A stretch of DNA of 64,000 bases from Chinchilla lanigera (taxonomy: Eukaryota; Chordata; Mammalia; Rodentia; Chinchillidae), in NCBI RefSeq assembly GCF_000276665.1, contig NW_004955469.1:10695729-10759728 (forward strand), read 5' to 3'. The notes under the pieces were generated by a model. The model was not told where the DNA came from, did not search any database, and worked only from the letters and a program-made list of their open reading frames with translations. Of this stretch, positions 21,311 through 33,749 are shown one piece after another (within the stretch, counting starts at the first letter, position 1; each line of letters opens with the position of its first letter). The position numbers were made by a program, and so were the translations under genes.

Positions 21311-21387
21311 CAAGAAAAAAATATAATAGGCAATACAGTAAGCAATTTATATTCACATTATTTAGTATTCACAGCCAATCATAAGCT

Positions 21388-21525
21388 GGCCTGGTGGTGC
21401 ACACCTGTCATCCCAGCACTTGGGAGGCTGAGGCAGGAGGATCACTGTGACATCGAGGCCAGCCTAGACTTTATAGTTAGCTCAAGGCCAGCCTAAACTA
21501 CATAGAGAGATCCTGTTTAATAAAA
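21388..21525 (+). mobile_element. B1-type SINE
   Basis: Sense copy from GCTGGCCTGGTGGTGCAC to GATCCTGTTTAATAAAA. Confidence 0.88.
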
Positions 21526-21544
21526 TAAAAGAAAAACAACCAGA

Positions 21545-21690
21545 GCCAACAATACAGTAAATACTATTATCTCTGCTGGACAGATAGAGAACCTGAGGTT
21601 TAGAGAGGTTAAATAATTTGCCCAAGGTGAACAGAGTAATATTTGAACCTTGTCTCTAACTCTAGACAAGACCCTGAATTCTTAGCTCTT
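21545..21690 (+). mobile_element. MIR fossil
   Basis: ACCTGAGGTTTAGAGAGGTT and TTGCCCAAGGTGAACAGAGT are MIR core landmarks. Confidence 0.8.
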
Positions 21691-22759
21691 TTTTTAGCAT
21701 TTCAATATTTAATCAGTATATTAAAATTGCTGATGAAATACATGTATTAACTATATATTTGCATGTTATATACTTGTATCAATGTGTAAGAAGCACATAC
21801 ATGTTTATATATTTTATATATGTATATTTACATGCTTTTTTAGAACTAAGTCTCTGAAATCTGGTATTCTTTTTCAAATCCGAAGTTTTATTTACTTGAC
21901 AAAAAAATAAAGAAATATGGAGAACCCTAGTTAGTGAAGTCTAAAGCTTATACACTTTTAAAAAGCTGCCAAATATTACAGACAGTACAAAATGCACAAA
22001 TACAATGCAGTATTTTGATTAATAAAGCAAAACTCCTCTAGGAAATTTTTTCATTTTCCTGTTACCTATCTTTTATTTTGCTCTTTATATTTAGGTTTCT
22101 CATGCATGGTTCTCATAAAACCATGTGATTTTTAAGCTTGTGTGTCTGATTTATTTCAGTTAATATTATAGCCTCAGGATATACCTACTTTCCTACAAAT
22201 GACTTGAATTTATCCTTCTTTATGGCAGAGAAATACTCCATTATGTATAAATGCCACATTTTCTTTATCCATTTATCTGTTGATGAACATATAGGCTGCT
22301 TCCAAGATTTAGTTACTGTGAATTGTGCTGCTGTGAACATGGGTATACATGTATCACTGGTGTGATCTCTCTGACTCTTTAAGAAAGATAACTAGAAGGG
22401 GAATACATGCATCAAATGGAATTTCTAGTTCTAGCTTTGTGAGGAATCTCCAGGCTGATTTCCATTGTGGTTATACTAGTTTACATTCCCATAAACAATG
22501 TAACAGAGCTTCTTTTTTTCTCATAGCATCTACAGCACTTATGTTATTATTTGATTTCTTGATGATAGCCATTCTTTCCAGAGTAAAATGGAACCTCAGT
22601 GTTGTTTTCCTTTGCATTTCTCTAATAGCCAGAGCTGCTGGATGTTTCTTCATGTTTATTGGCCATTTGTCCTTCTTCTGAGAAGTGTTTCTTCATTTTA
22701 GTTGCTCATTTTTTTGTTCAGTCTTTTGTTCTGAGATCTTAGTTTTTTTAGTTTTTTCT

Positions 22760-22890
22760 TTTCTTTTTTTTTTTTCGGACAGGGTCTTGCTTTGTAGCCC
22801 AGGCTGGCCTTAAACTTGCAGTGATCCTATCCTCATGCTCCAGCCTCTCCTGAGTACTGGGCTTACAGGGATGTGTTACCACACTGAGCG
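22760..22890 (-). mobile_element. B1-type SINE in old L1
   Basis: Antisense copy, GGACAGGGTCTTGCTTTGTA onward. Confidence 0.85.
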
Positions 22891-24283
22891 TTTTTGAGTC
22901 GGTCACATAAATATATTCTAGATATTAGTCATCTGTGCAATGAATACCTGGCAAAAAAATTTTTCCCATTCTGTAGGTTGTTGCTTCATTCAGTTGTTTC
23001 CTTTCCTGTGCAGAAGGGTTTTTTTGCATTTTTTATTTGTAAATTTTACACATAAATAATAACATCCATTGTAGGGAATTTGTACCTGTACGTGATATAT
23101 CTTCTTTTTTTCCCATTCCGTTCCTCTCACTTCAACCCTTCACCCTTTCCTTATGTACAAAGGATTTATTTTCATTTTTTCCTTCTTTTCTCATTTTTTG
23201 CTTTTTCCTTCCTCCCCATCCCCACTTCCCCTTCTCATTTGAACCTTTTCTTCTCATTTCCCAATATCTATTATACACACTGATCTTTATTTAAACTTTC
23301 AGTTTCTTACACCAGAGAAACAGTGCAGTATTTAAACAGGTGTGTCTGATTTATTTCACTTAAGAGCATGGTCTGAGAGTATGTTTCCATTGAATAAGTG
23401 GTCACAGTGGACATCCTTGTAAAAGTTCCTGATTTTAGTGTGAAAGTTCTTGGGTTTTATCCATTTAGTATGTTGGCTGTTGGTTAGTCATATATGGCTT
23501 TTATCAGATGAGATAAAGACCATCTATTCTAATTTTCTGTAAAGTTTTTGTCATGAATGGATGTTGGACTTGGTCAAATGCTTTTTTCTGCATCTATTGA
23601 GATGCTTTTTTGTCCTTGGCTCTGTTAATATGGTGTATTACATTTATTGATTTGCACATATTGAGCCATCCCTGCATCCTTGGGATGAATCCTACGTGGT
23701 CATGGTGTATAGTCTTCTTCATGATTTACTGCATTCTGTTTGTCTGTATCTTATTAAAGATGCTTACATCTATGTTCATTAGGGATACTGGTCTGTAGTT
23801 CTCTTTTTTGGTGGTATCCTTCTCTGGTTTTGGTGTCAGGGTAATTCTTGCTTCCAGGAACAAATTTGTTAGTATTGGTTCCTTTCAGTTTCATGACAGA
23901 GTTTGAGAAGTAGCAGTATCAGATCTTCTCTAAATTTCCTGTAGAATTCAGCAAGGAATCTATCCAGTCCTGGGCTTTTCTTTGTTGGTAGGTTTTTAAT
24001 TACATCTTCAGTTTCACTGACTGATATTGGTTTATTTAGAATTTTTAAATCTTCTTGATTCAGCTTTGGTAATTCATGTGTATCTAAGAATCTAACAATT
24101 CTTCTGTGTTTTCTATCTAACTAGAATATAGGTTCTTGAAGTAGGGATTGATGACCTTCCAGATTTCTGTAGGATCTGTTCTGATTTTACACTTTTCATA
24201 CCTAATTGCATGCATTTGAGTGTCCCCCCCTCCCCCCGCTGCCTCTTTTTTGATAAGGTTAGCTCAGGGTTTGTCAAGTTTTT

Positions 24284-24352
24284 GTTTTTGTTTGTTTGTT
24301 TTTTGACTGGAAATCAAACTCAGGACCTTCTGCCTTCCAGGTAGGCTCTGGA
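24284..24352 (-). mobile_element. ID-type SINE, truncated, in L1
   Basis: AAATCAAACTCAGGACCTTC and TTCCAGGTAGGCTCTGG; the A-box end is missing. Confidence 0.7.
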
Positions 24353-24591
24353 GTTTTTCAGTTTTATTTAATCTTTCAAAGAACCAACTCTGATTCATTG
24401 ATTCTTTGTATTGTTTTCTTAGTCTCCATTGCACTAATTTCTGCCCTGAATTTTATAATTTCCTCTTTTGTATGAGCTTAGGCTTGACTTACTCTTCTTT
24501 TTCTAGAAGCTTGAGGTCGGACATTAGGTTGTTTATTTGAGCTCACTGTTTTTGTGGTATGTGAATTTGCTGCTATAATTTTCCCTCATAG

Positions 24592-24929
24592 TGCAATGGC
24601 AAGCAGAAACACTGAAACAACACCCAGGACTTGGAGGCAGATTTATTTCCATTGACTGGCACTGATCAAGCTCATGATTAAAATATCAGGCCTTGATCTC
24701 TGGTGGTCTAGGGCTTACATGGGATAAGCAAGCAGGAAGTACAGAGGCAGAATGGCTTGTCAACTGGGGATTGGTTCTTACAGTGTGCATTATAGTGACC
24801 AGCTGTGCATCACAAAGACCAGCCGTTTCTAAGAGATAGGAACAACCAGATCTGGAACAGTAACTATTACCTGGGCAATTAACAAACTGAAGTATACTGG
24901 TGTGTGGGGGGGTGGCATTTTCTGCTGCA
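24592..24929 (-). mobile_element. solo class I ERV LTR, antisense
   Basis: On the - strand it runs from TGCAGCAGAAAATGCC to TGCCATTGCA and is clearly related to the LTRs at 58737 and 63158. Flanks ATAG and ATAA (4 bp, one mismatch) and L1 sequence continuing on both sides show a solo LTR inserted in L1. Confidence 0.85.
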
Positions 24930-25572
24930 ATAAGACTGCTTTCCTTTTGTCCCATAAGTTCCAGTAGGTTGTATTTGCATTATTGTTTAATTGTGGGAAC
25001 TGTCTAATTTTTTTCTTTATACTTTCACTGGGGCCCATTGATTATTCCAGAGGGTGCTCTTTAATTTCCATGTGTTTATGAAGTTCTTGGGAGTTTTTTT
25101 TATTTGACACTGATTTCCAATTTCATTGCACTATGGTCTAATAATACACATGGGATAATTTTAATTTCTTTGCATTTATTTAAGCATGTTCTATGAAGTA
25201 GTAGGTAGTCTATTTTGGAGAATGTCTCATATGCAGTGGAGAAGAATGTGTATTCTGATATTGTGGGGTGGATACTCTGTAGATATGTACTAAGTCCATT
25301 TGTTAAAAAGTTTGTTTTTTTTTAAATTTTGTTCTGAAATTTTTTGTTTTTTGTCTAGTTGATTTGTTGTGACAGTGGGGTATTAAGGTCCCCCAATACA
25401 ACTGTATTAGTTCTTATTTGATTTTTTTGTGTCCATGAATATTTGTTTTATATAGTTTGGTACACTGTTATTTGGTGCATATATATTTATGATTGCTATT
25501 TCTTCCTATTGAACTGTTCCCTTTACAAGGATACAGTGACCTTCTTCATCTCTCTTAATCAGTCTTGGCTTG

Positions 25573-25620
25573 AAATCCACTTGTCTTTTTTTTTTTTCTT
25601 TCTTTTTTAATCCACTTGTC
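25573..25620 (-). mobile_element. bare poly(T) flanked by a 12-bp repeat
   Basis: AATCCACTTGTC at 25574-25585 and 25609-25620 flanks only a T-rich run with two C interruptions, as if a poly(A) tail alone had been inserted. Confidence 0.7.
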
Positions 25621-27245
25621 TTCAAATAGAACAGCTACCCCGGGTTTTTTCCAGGTTCCTGTCACATGGAATATTGCTTTCCATCCTGTGACTTTCAGTC
25701 TATAAATTTTTTTCATTAACTATGTTTCTTGTAAGTAGCCTATTCTGAGATCTTGCTTCTTGATTCATTCTGACAGTCTGTTTCTTTTGATTGGTGAATT
25801 GAGACCATTACATTGATGATTACAACTGATAAGTATTGACATCTTTGTCACGTTAGTTTCCTGTTGTTGGTTCTCCCCTCTCACCTTATTTAATTGCTTG
25901 CCTTCCCCGGTGGGTTCATTCTGTTGAGGTTCATGGAGTTGTAGTCCTTGTTATCTCTTTCTAGAATGTCCTGCAGAACATTTTGGTGGTCATGTGCTAG
26001 TTTGGTGGTCATGAATTTCTTCAGGTGCTCTTTGTCATGGAAGTATCTTATTTCTCCATCAATTTTAGAAAGATAGTTTTGTAGAGTACATTAATCTGGG
26101 TTGGAGTTTTGTTTTATTTTAGGGCTTGAAATATTTCAAGCTCTCCCTGACTTGAGGGTTTGTGTTGAGATGTTAGCTGTGATTCTGATGGGTTTTCCTT
26201 TATAGGTGATTTGTTTTTCTCAAACAACTTTTAACATTCTCTTCTTGTGTTGAATTTCTTGAATCTTGACTGTTACATGACTTGGTTAAAATTTTTTTTG
26301 ATCATAGCTAACTGGACTCCTACATACCTCACTTTTTTGTATGTCAACATTTTTTTCCCTGCTTGGGACATTTTCTGCCATTATTTCTGTGAACAGTTTT
26401 TTTGTTGCATTTGTATTATCTCTACTCTTTCATTGATTCCAATCAATCTTATGTTCTTCTTTGCATCATCTAGCAGCTGTTGGATTGATTTTTTGTGGTC
26501 TCTTGCTATTTTTAAGTAATTGTTCTTGTCATGATCACTAACCACAATCCTGTGTTCTATATATGATATTCTGTCTGCACATTGGCTCATTCTACTGTGT
26601 ATACTTTCAATGGAATTTTTCATATTGTGTATGCCTATCTGAATCTCTTTCATGGATGCCATCTCTTTCCTGTGTTGGGTGTTCATGGTGTCCATCATTT
26701 TCCTAAGCTTGTCTATCTTTTTAAAATCTGTATCTGCTCTAGAGTCACTAACCCTGTCTTTCATTATAGTCACTATCTCTGCAGTTATATGAGAAATTAT
26801 TTCTTATTTGATTTTATTCCAGAGCCTTCTTCATCTGCTTTATTACTTCTACTATTATGACTTCAGAAAGTCCAGCTGGGTGGCTTTCAAATTTTTCCAC
26901 CTCACTGCCCCACGAGTTTGCCACTGGTGAGTTGGAACTCTGGGATGCATCTTGCTCAAGTGTTATCTTTTTTTTTTTTTAAGTTCATTTTCTGGGTTAG
27001 TGCTTATAAATTGCTTATGAGGAATAGATTTATGCTAGTATTTAGAATTCTTAGTAAATGAGTACTTCTCAGAGATGTCTTCCAAGTATAGCTGGATTTT
27101 TGCTTTTGAGTTTGTTACAAGATCCCACCTCTTCAATATATTGGGGATAAGAGGTTTGTTGCCTATTTGGCCTAGCCCCTGGTTCTTTGGCACTGGCCTA
27201 TAGTATTGTTTATGACCCTTAGGCAATCTTATTCTTGGTATACAG

Positions 27246-27900
27246 GAAGAACAACTGATTATAACAATTGTGTCACTGTGATTAAATTAGTACATCAGCA
27301 GTAACAATAGCATCAAACAGCCTAGAAAATGACAAACTGTGGTGACTAACTGTATGAACTATATTTGTGGTTATATAACAAAATCTAAAACAAACCAAAA
27401 ATTTTGTGCAGTAAATATGCCCTCAGTATGGCAATTTTACCCTAATGGGAGAAAACTTAAAGGGTGTTGAGGGAATAGTGAGAAATAGAAGAGATTATAA
27501 GTATGGCAGACAAAGGGAGATTACACAAATTTTGGAAGGCTGGTGAAGAAGACAGGAGGAAAGAGAATGGAGAAATAAAAATAAGAAGAGACCCGGGAGT
27601 GGTGGCAAATGCCTGTAATCCCAACACTTGGGAGGCTGAGGCAGGAGGATCCTTGCAAGTTCGAGGCCAGCGTGGGCTACAAAGTGAGCTCAAGGCCAGC
27701 CTGAACTGCCTAGTAAGACCCGGTCTTAAAAAGACACACAAAAAAACAACAACAGCAAAAATTAGAAACAGTGTTCACACTCATGTAAAAACAAGAACAA
27801 ACCATCAAGAAAAAAAACACAAAAAAAGAGAAAAAAGAAGAAGAAAATAAAAAAATAAAATGTCCCTGCCAAGTTGAAGAACAACTGATTATAACAATTG
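27246..27900. repeat. 25-bp direct repeats bounding a 605-bp block
   Basis: The 25 bases at 27246-27270 recur exactly at 27876-27900 inside the 5' UTR of the younger L1. The block between includes a B1 and an A-rich tract. Confidence 0.85.
27593..27733 (+). mobile_element. B1-type SINE in younger L1
   Basis: Sense copy from GGGAGTGGTGGCAAATGCC to GGTCTTAAAAAGAC. Confidence 0.9.
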
Positions 27901-28721
27901 GGCTCCTTGACCTCCTGCCAACTTTGAGCTCAGTTCCACCTCACCCTGACCGTGCAGCTGCTAGATGGAGCCAGCCCACAGCTGCTTTGAGTTCTGAGCT
28001 CTGATGGCTCCTCTGTAGGATGTCTCCCAGCCAATCACCCTCTCCCTGGGGACATCTGAACCTGAATAACTCACCACCCACTGCAGTCTGTTGTGTCCAC
28101 TGCTCTTTCCACTGGTGGGTTTCTCCTTGGAGACCTCTGGGGTCACCATTAGTCACCATGCACCTGCAGGTTTCAGCCACACCTTCCACACAGTGAGTCT
28201 GGAAGGGAGGAAGCACCACTTGCCACCTCCTTCTTCTTCACTGAATTCTCTTTTTCCTGTTCCCAAGGGCTTTAATTCTTCAATTCTTGTTTCAGATCTT
28301 TGTACTTTCCTCCTTCTCTTCTTCATATAGCTATATTCCAGCGTCTGGCTATCAAATCTCAGAGAAGCTCTTTCTCTGCTATTCACCATTCTGCTATCTT
28401 CCCAGCAGTTTCAGAAGCTTTTTAATTTGATATGATCCATTTATTGATTCTTGGTATTATTCCTTATGCAAGTAGCATTTTATTCAGAAAGACCTTCCCT
28501 ATGCCTATGTCTTCAGAAGTTTTACTTATTTTCTCTTTCAGCAGATTATCTGTTTTTGTTTTACTGTTTAGATCTTTGTTTTTATTTTAGTTTAGTACAT
28601 GTTGAGAGATATGGGTCTTGGTTCAATCTTGTGCATGCAGATAGCAAATTTTCCCAGTATCATTTGTTGAAGAGGCTTTCTTCCAGTGTAAATTTTGGGT
28701 CCCCTTCTCAAAGATGAGATA

Positions 28722-28840
28722 GCAGGCCAAGTGTGGTGGTTCAACCTTATAATCCAAGTACTCAGGAAGATGAGATGGGAGGATCATCGTGACTTTGAGG
28801 CCAGGCTGAATAGCATAGTGAGAATCTCAAAAGACAAACA
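28722..28840 (+). mobile_element. B1-type SINE, short form, in old L1
   Basis: AGCAGGCCAAGTGTGGTGG to GAATCTCAAAAGAC. Confidence 0.78.
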
Positions 28841-28939
28841 AAGATCAGGTAGCTCAATGTGTCTGGAGTTGTTTCTGTATCCTCTGTTCTGTTCCATTGA
28901 CCCATATGTCTGATTTTTTGCTAATACTATGCTGGTTTG

Positions 28940-29055
28940 TTTTTGTTTCTGGTTTTCGTTTTTTAGCTCAAGGTGACCTTGAACTCATGGCTATCCACCT
29001 TCCTCAGCCTCCTGATTTCTGGTATTACACGCTTGTACCATTATGCTCAGCTTTC
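28940..29055 (-). mobile_element. B1-type SINE, diverged, in old L1
   Basis: GGTGACCTTGAACTCATGG and CCATTATGCTCAGC landmarks. Confidence 0.7.
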
Positions 29056-29435
29056 TGCCTTACTCTTGTTGCCCACAATTGCTTTTGCTATTCTTAGTCT
29101 CTTTTGGTTCCATATGAATGTTAGGATTGTTTTCTGTAGATCTGTGAGGAATGCTGTTGGTATTTTGGTTGGGATTGCATTAATCCATATTATCAGTTTG
29201 GGGAGTTTTGACTGTATTAGTTTTGTCTATCCAGTAAGTAAGGATATCTTTCCATTTTCTGATATCCTCTTCAATCTCCCTCTTAGAGCACATAGTTTTT
29301 GTTATAGAATTCTTTTACTTCTTTGCTAATGGTAATTCCTAAGTATTTCATTTTTCTTGATGCTATTGTGAAAGGTATTGTTTCCCTAATTTTATTCTCA
29401 GTGAGTTTATTGTTGGTGTACAGGAATACTTTCGA

Positions 29436-29523
29436 TTTTTTTTTTTTTTTTGATACCAAGAATTGAACTCAGGACCTCGCACTTGCCAGGAAGGTGCCAT
29501 GCTGCTAAGCTATTCCCTTGGCC
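29436..29523 (-). mobile_element. ID-type SINE in old L1
   Basis: Antisense: GATACCAAGAATTGAACTC to TTCCCTTGGCCCC. Confidence 0.85.
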
Positions 29524-29789
29524 CCACTACTGATTTTTGAGTGTTGACTTTATATCCTGCTAGGCTACTGAATTTGATTATTAAATCTAAGAATCTTTTG
29601 GTGGAATTTTTAAAGTTTTCTATGTAGAGGATTATGTCATCTACAAAATATCATTTTAATTCTTTTTTCCTATACATATCCCTTTAATTTCTTTCTTTTG
29701 CCTGATTGCTCTGGCTAATGTTTAAAGAACAGGACAGGACATTGAACAGGAGTGGTGACAGCAGACATCTTGTTCCTGATTTTGTTTTG

Positions 29790-29912
29790 GGGGGGCTATT
29801 TTTTGAGACAGCATCTTGCTGTGGAGCTCAGCCTGGCCTTGAACTCATTGTACTCATCATACCTCAGTCTTCCAAGTGCTGAGATTTACAAGTGTGTGCC
29901 ACCATGCCCAGC
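29790..29912 (-). mobile_element. B1-type SINE in old L1
   Basis: Antisense: TTTTTTGAGACAGCATC to CACCATGCCCAGC; one internal repeat. Confidence 0.82.
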
Positions 29913-30214
29913 TTGATTTTAGAGGGAAACATTCAGATCCTCTTCATTTAATATGATATTGGCCATTGGTTTGTCATAAATGACTTTTATCAGATTGAGA
30001 TAAGGTCCTTCTATACCTATTTTTCTTCAAGGTTTTTTTTTTTTTATTAGATGTGTATGCTGGATTTTATCAAAGGATTCTTCTGCATCAGTTCAGATGA
30101 TCCTGTGATTTCTATCCTTAATTCTATTTATGTGGTGTGTTATGGTTATTAATTTGCACATGTTGAACCATCCCTGCATTCTTGAGATGAAGCCTACTTG
30201 GTCATGATGTTTGA

Positions 30215-30312
30215 TTTTTTTTTTTTGTGTGTGTGTGTGTTGTTGGGGATTGAACCCAGGGCCTTGTGCATACAAGGCAAGAACTCTACCACTGAGCCAC
30301 ATCCCCAGCCCG
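30215..30312 (-). mobile_element. ID-type SINE with (TG)n, in old L1
   Basis: T run, (TG)n, then GGGGATTGAACCCAGGGCC to CACATCCCCAGCCC; GATGTTTGAT flanks both sides. Confidence 0.9.
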
Positions 30313-30796
30313 ATGTTTGATGTTTTTGATGATTTGTTACATTCTGTTTGCCAGTATCTTGTTGAAGATTTTAATGTCTATATTCATTAAAGAGATTGGC
30401 CTACATTTCTCTTTTTTGGCTGGATCCTTGTCTGGTACTGGGATCAGGGTAAGGTCAGCTTCCAGCAATGACTTTGGGAGCACTGCTTCCCATTCAATTG
30501 AATTAAGAGTTTGAAAATTATTGCCATTATTGGTCTTCCCTAAAGTTCTTGTAGAATATGGCAGTCAATCCATCAGAACCTGGACTTATCTCAGGTGGTA
30601 GTTTTTTAAATTACTTCTTCAGTTTCATTGCCTGTTATTGGATTATTCAGGATTTTTATATCTTCTTGGGAAGAGCTTTGGTAGGTTATAGATATCTAGA
30701 AATCTATTTCTTCTGAATTCTCCATTTCATTAGAGTGTAAGTTCTCAAAGTAGTTACTGATGATGTTCTGGATTTTGGCAGAGTCCATTTTGAGTT

Positions 30797-30944
30797 TGCT
30801 TTTTTTTTTGAGACAGTGTCTTGCTATGTAGTTCAGGCTGACCTTCTCATCACTATGGAGCCCAGGCTGGCCTTGAATTTGAAGTGATCCTCCTGCCTCA
30901 GCCTCCCAAGTGCTGGGATTACAGGCATGTGCACCATACCTGGC
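30797..30944 (-). mobile_element. B1-type SINE in old L1
   Basis: Antisense copy from TTTTTTTTGAGACAGTG to CACCATACCTGGC. Confidence 0.9.
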
Positions 30945-32424
30945 TTTCTTTTTTCATTTTTAATTGCATTGATTTGGGTCTTTTTCCTTATTTTGGTAAG
31001 ATTGGCCAGGGGTTTGTCTATTGTGTTATTATTTCAAAGAATGAGGGTTTTAATCATTGATTCTTTGTGTTTTTTAAATCTCAATTTCATTAATTTCCGC
31101 TCTAATCTTTACAATTAATGTCCTTGTACTGGCTTTGGATTTGAATTGTTCTTGTTTTTCTGGGACCTTAAGATGTATCATTAGGTTATTTATTTGGACT
31201 CACTCTGTTTTTCTGATATATACATTTACAGGAATAAACTTCCCTCTTAGTAAGACTTCTTTCATTGTGTCCCATTGTTTCTGGTATATTTTACTGACAT
31301 TATCCTTTGATTCTATGAGCTGTCTAATTATCTTCTGTGACCCATTGATTATTTTAGAGAGTATTGTTTAATTTCTAGGTGTTTATATAATTTTTGTATT
31401 TTGGTATTGCATTCTATTTTTATTGTGTTATGACCTGATAATATGCATGGTGTAATTTCAATTCTTTTCCATTTACTTAAGCTTGTTTTATGGGCTAAGA
31501 TGTAATCTCTTTGTGCTGCTGCGAAGAATGTGTATTCTATGTTTGTTATGTAGAACACTCTGTTGATATCTGTCAGATCCATCTAATAGAAGGTTTGGTT
31601 GAAGAATATTTCTTTGTTGTTGTTTTTCTAGTTGATTTACTTGAGTGGGGTATTGAGGTCTCCATTATAATTGTGTTCATGTTTATCTGATTTTTTTATG
31701 TCTACTAGCATTTATTTTATGGAGTTGGTGTACCAGTGTTTGGTGCATGTACATTTGTAATTTTAATCTCTTCCTGTTGAATTACTCTCTTAACCAATAT
31801 TAGTGATCTTCTTTGCCTCTGCTAATGAGTGTTGGCTTGAAATCTACTTTGTCTGAAATTAGGGTAGCTACTCCTTTTTTCTGGGTTCCCATTGCATGCT
31901 ATGTTGTTTTCTATCCTGTGATTCTTAATCTGTGAATTCCTTTTGAATTAAATGTGTTTCTCATATACTGCATATCACTGGGTTTTGTTTCTTGGTCCAT
32001 TCTGCCAATCTTTGTCATTTGACTGGGGAATTGAGATCATTCACACTGAGAGTTATTACTGAAAGGTACTGACTTATTCATATCATTGCTTTATTTTCTT
32101 GTTGATCTCCACCCCCACTTCTTTTCTGCCTAACTGCTCACCATTTGGTAATTCATCCTATTTATTTTTGACTTGTTGGTTTTCCTCTTTTCTAGTGAAT
32201 ACCTGAGAATTTTTTGGAGTGTTAGTTTAGTGGTTATGAATTTCCTGAGGTGCTTTTGTCATGGAAATACCTTATTTCTTCATCATTTTTGAAGGAGAGT
32301 TTGCAGAATGTATAAGTCTGAGTTGGAAGTTAATTTATAGGGCTTGAAACACTTCACTCCAAGCTCTGCTGGCTTTTAAGGTTTGTGTTGAGAAGTCTGC
32401 TGTAATTCTGATGTGTTTACTTTT

Positions 32425-32550
32425 TTTCCCCTTTGTGTTTTTAAGACAGTTTCCCACTATGTAGTTCAGGCTGGTCTTAAATTTGCAGCAGCCCTCCTGC
32501 CTCAGCCTCCCAAATGCTGGGATTACAAGTATGTGCCACCACACTCAGCT
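32425..32550 (-). mobile_element. B1-type SINE, short form, in old L1
   Basis: TTTTTAAGACAGTTTCCC to CACCACACTCAGC. Confidence 0.85.
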
Positions 32551-32704
32551 TCTAACAGCTTTTACTATTCTGTCTTTGTCTTCAACTTTGGATATTTTGA
32601 CAGTACTGTGACATGGAGAGGTTCTTTTTGACCATGACTATTTGTGGTTTCGTATGTCACACTTAACTATATGTTTAATTTTTTCCCTATATTTGGAAAG
32701 TTTT

Positions 32705-32842
32705 CTGATTTTTTTTTTGGAGGCAGGATAGTTCAGGCCAGCATTAGACTCATTATGTAGCACAGGCTTGCCTTGAACTTGCTGCATCCTGTCTCAGTCT
32801 CCCAAGTGCTGAGATTACATGCATACACCACCCTGCCTGGCT
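32705..32842 (-). mobile_element. B1-type SINE in old L1
   Basis: Antisense copy with a shortened 3' end (GGCAGGATAGTTCAGGCC). Confidence 0.82.
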
Positions 32843-33073
32843 GGATCCCTGTTTTGCAGTTCTGATATTCCTTCCTTATATTGTTTGCTTCCATTGCCCA
32901 TATTTCAGTGTAATTTTTAATTTCTTGGATTTCTGTTTGAAATGTTTTCATAGACTCTAATTCTTTTCGTGGACTCTAGTTCATGTTTTGTATCATTTTC
33001 TTTTTAGCTCAGATAGCTTTCTACTAATGTCTCCTGTAAACTCCCTGATCATTTTTATATGTTTGTGTTTTTT

Positions 33074-33175
33074 TTTGGTTTTTGTTTTTTGGTTTTCTTC
33101 TGGTACCAAGAATCGAACTCACAACCTTGCGCTTGCCAGGCAGGCGCTTTGCCGCTGAGCTAAATCCCCAGCACC
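33074..33175 (-). mobile_element. young ID-type SINE in old L1
   Basis: Near-consensus antisense copy; CCCTGATCATTTTTA flanks both sides as target duplication. Confidence 0.93.
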
Positions 33176-33213
33176 CCCTGATCATTTTTAATACTTCCAC
33201 TATCTGTTTTGTT

Positions 33214-33362
33214 TTGTTTCATTTTGTTTTTGAGACAGGGTTTCACTATACAGGTTAGGCTGGCCTTAAACTCTCTTTGTAGCCCAGGCTGGCCTCAAAC
33301 TCACAGTAATCCTCCTGCCTCAGCCTCCCCTGGGATTACAGGCATATGCCACCATGCTTGGC
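33214..33362 (-). mobile_element. B1-type SINE in old L1
   Basis: Antisense copy from a TTTTG repeat to CACCATGCTTGGCC. Confidence 0.9.
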
Positions 33363-33417
33363 CTATTATCTGTTTAATTATATCTCCTGTGATCTTGCCA
33401 AGCACTTCATTGATTTT

Positions 33418-33418
<1 letters not shown>

Positions 33419-33452
<34 letters not shown>
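33419..33452. repeat. (TTG)n microsatellite
   Basis: About eleven uninterrupted TTG units in the tail of the adjacent B1. Confidence 0.97.
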
Positions 33453-33453
<1 letters not shown>

Positions 33454-33603
33454 TTTGTCTTTTTGAGACAGGGTCTCATTATACAGTTCAGGCTGGCCTT
33501 GAACTCACTTTGTAGCCCAGGCTGGCCTCAAACTCCTAACGATCCTCCTTGCCTCAGCCTCCTGAGTACTGAGATTATAGGCATGTGCCACCACGCCCGG
33601 CTG
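33453..33603 (-). mobile_element. B1-type SINE in old L1
   Basis: Antisense copy, full length with both internal repeats and CACCACGCCCGGC head. Confidence 0.93.
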
Positions 33604-33749
33604 ATTTGTATTTTAATCTCCTCTATTATCCTTTTGAATAATTTGGGTGTGTGGCTTTTGCTTTTCTCCCCTCTCAATTCCCGCAGGATTGGCTTTGGGG
33701 GAACTGATAATTTTGGAAAGGAGTTTGTTCTTTTGTCTTCTCATGTTTC

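Larger units (their letters stand above)
23029..28405 (-). mobile_element. younger L1, antisense, inserted into the old L1
   Basis: It starts with a short T run (the poly(A) end), a 3' UTR piece (23040-23370) and then jumps to ORF2 RT, so it has an internal deletion. Endonuclease lies at about 25.4-26.2 kb. A broken ORF1 (26773-26381) shows a coiled-coil-like stretch and KKNIRLIGI of the RNA-binding domain. A GC-richer 5' UTR follows to 28405. CAGAAG at both ends fits a target duplication. It carries a solo LTR, an ID and a B1. Confidence 0.75.

Noticed and set aside
26381..26773. 130-codon minus-strand frame
   Set aside because: It is a remnant of L1 ORF1 (coiled coil, then KKNIRLIGI), not a host gene.
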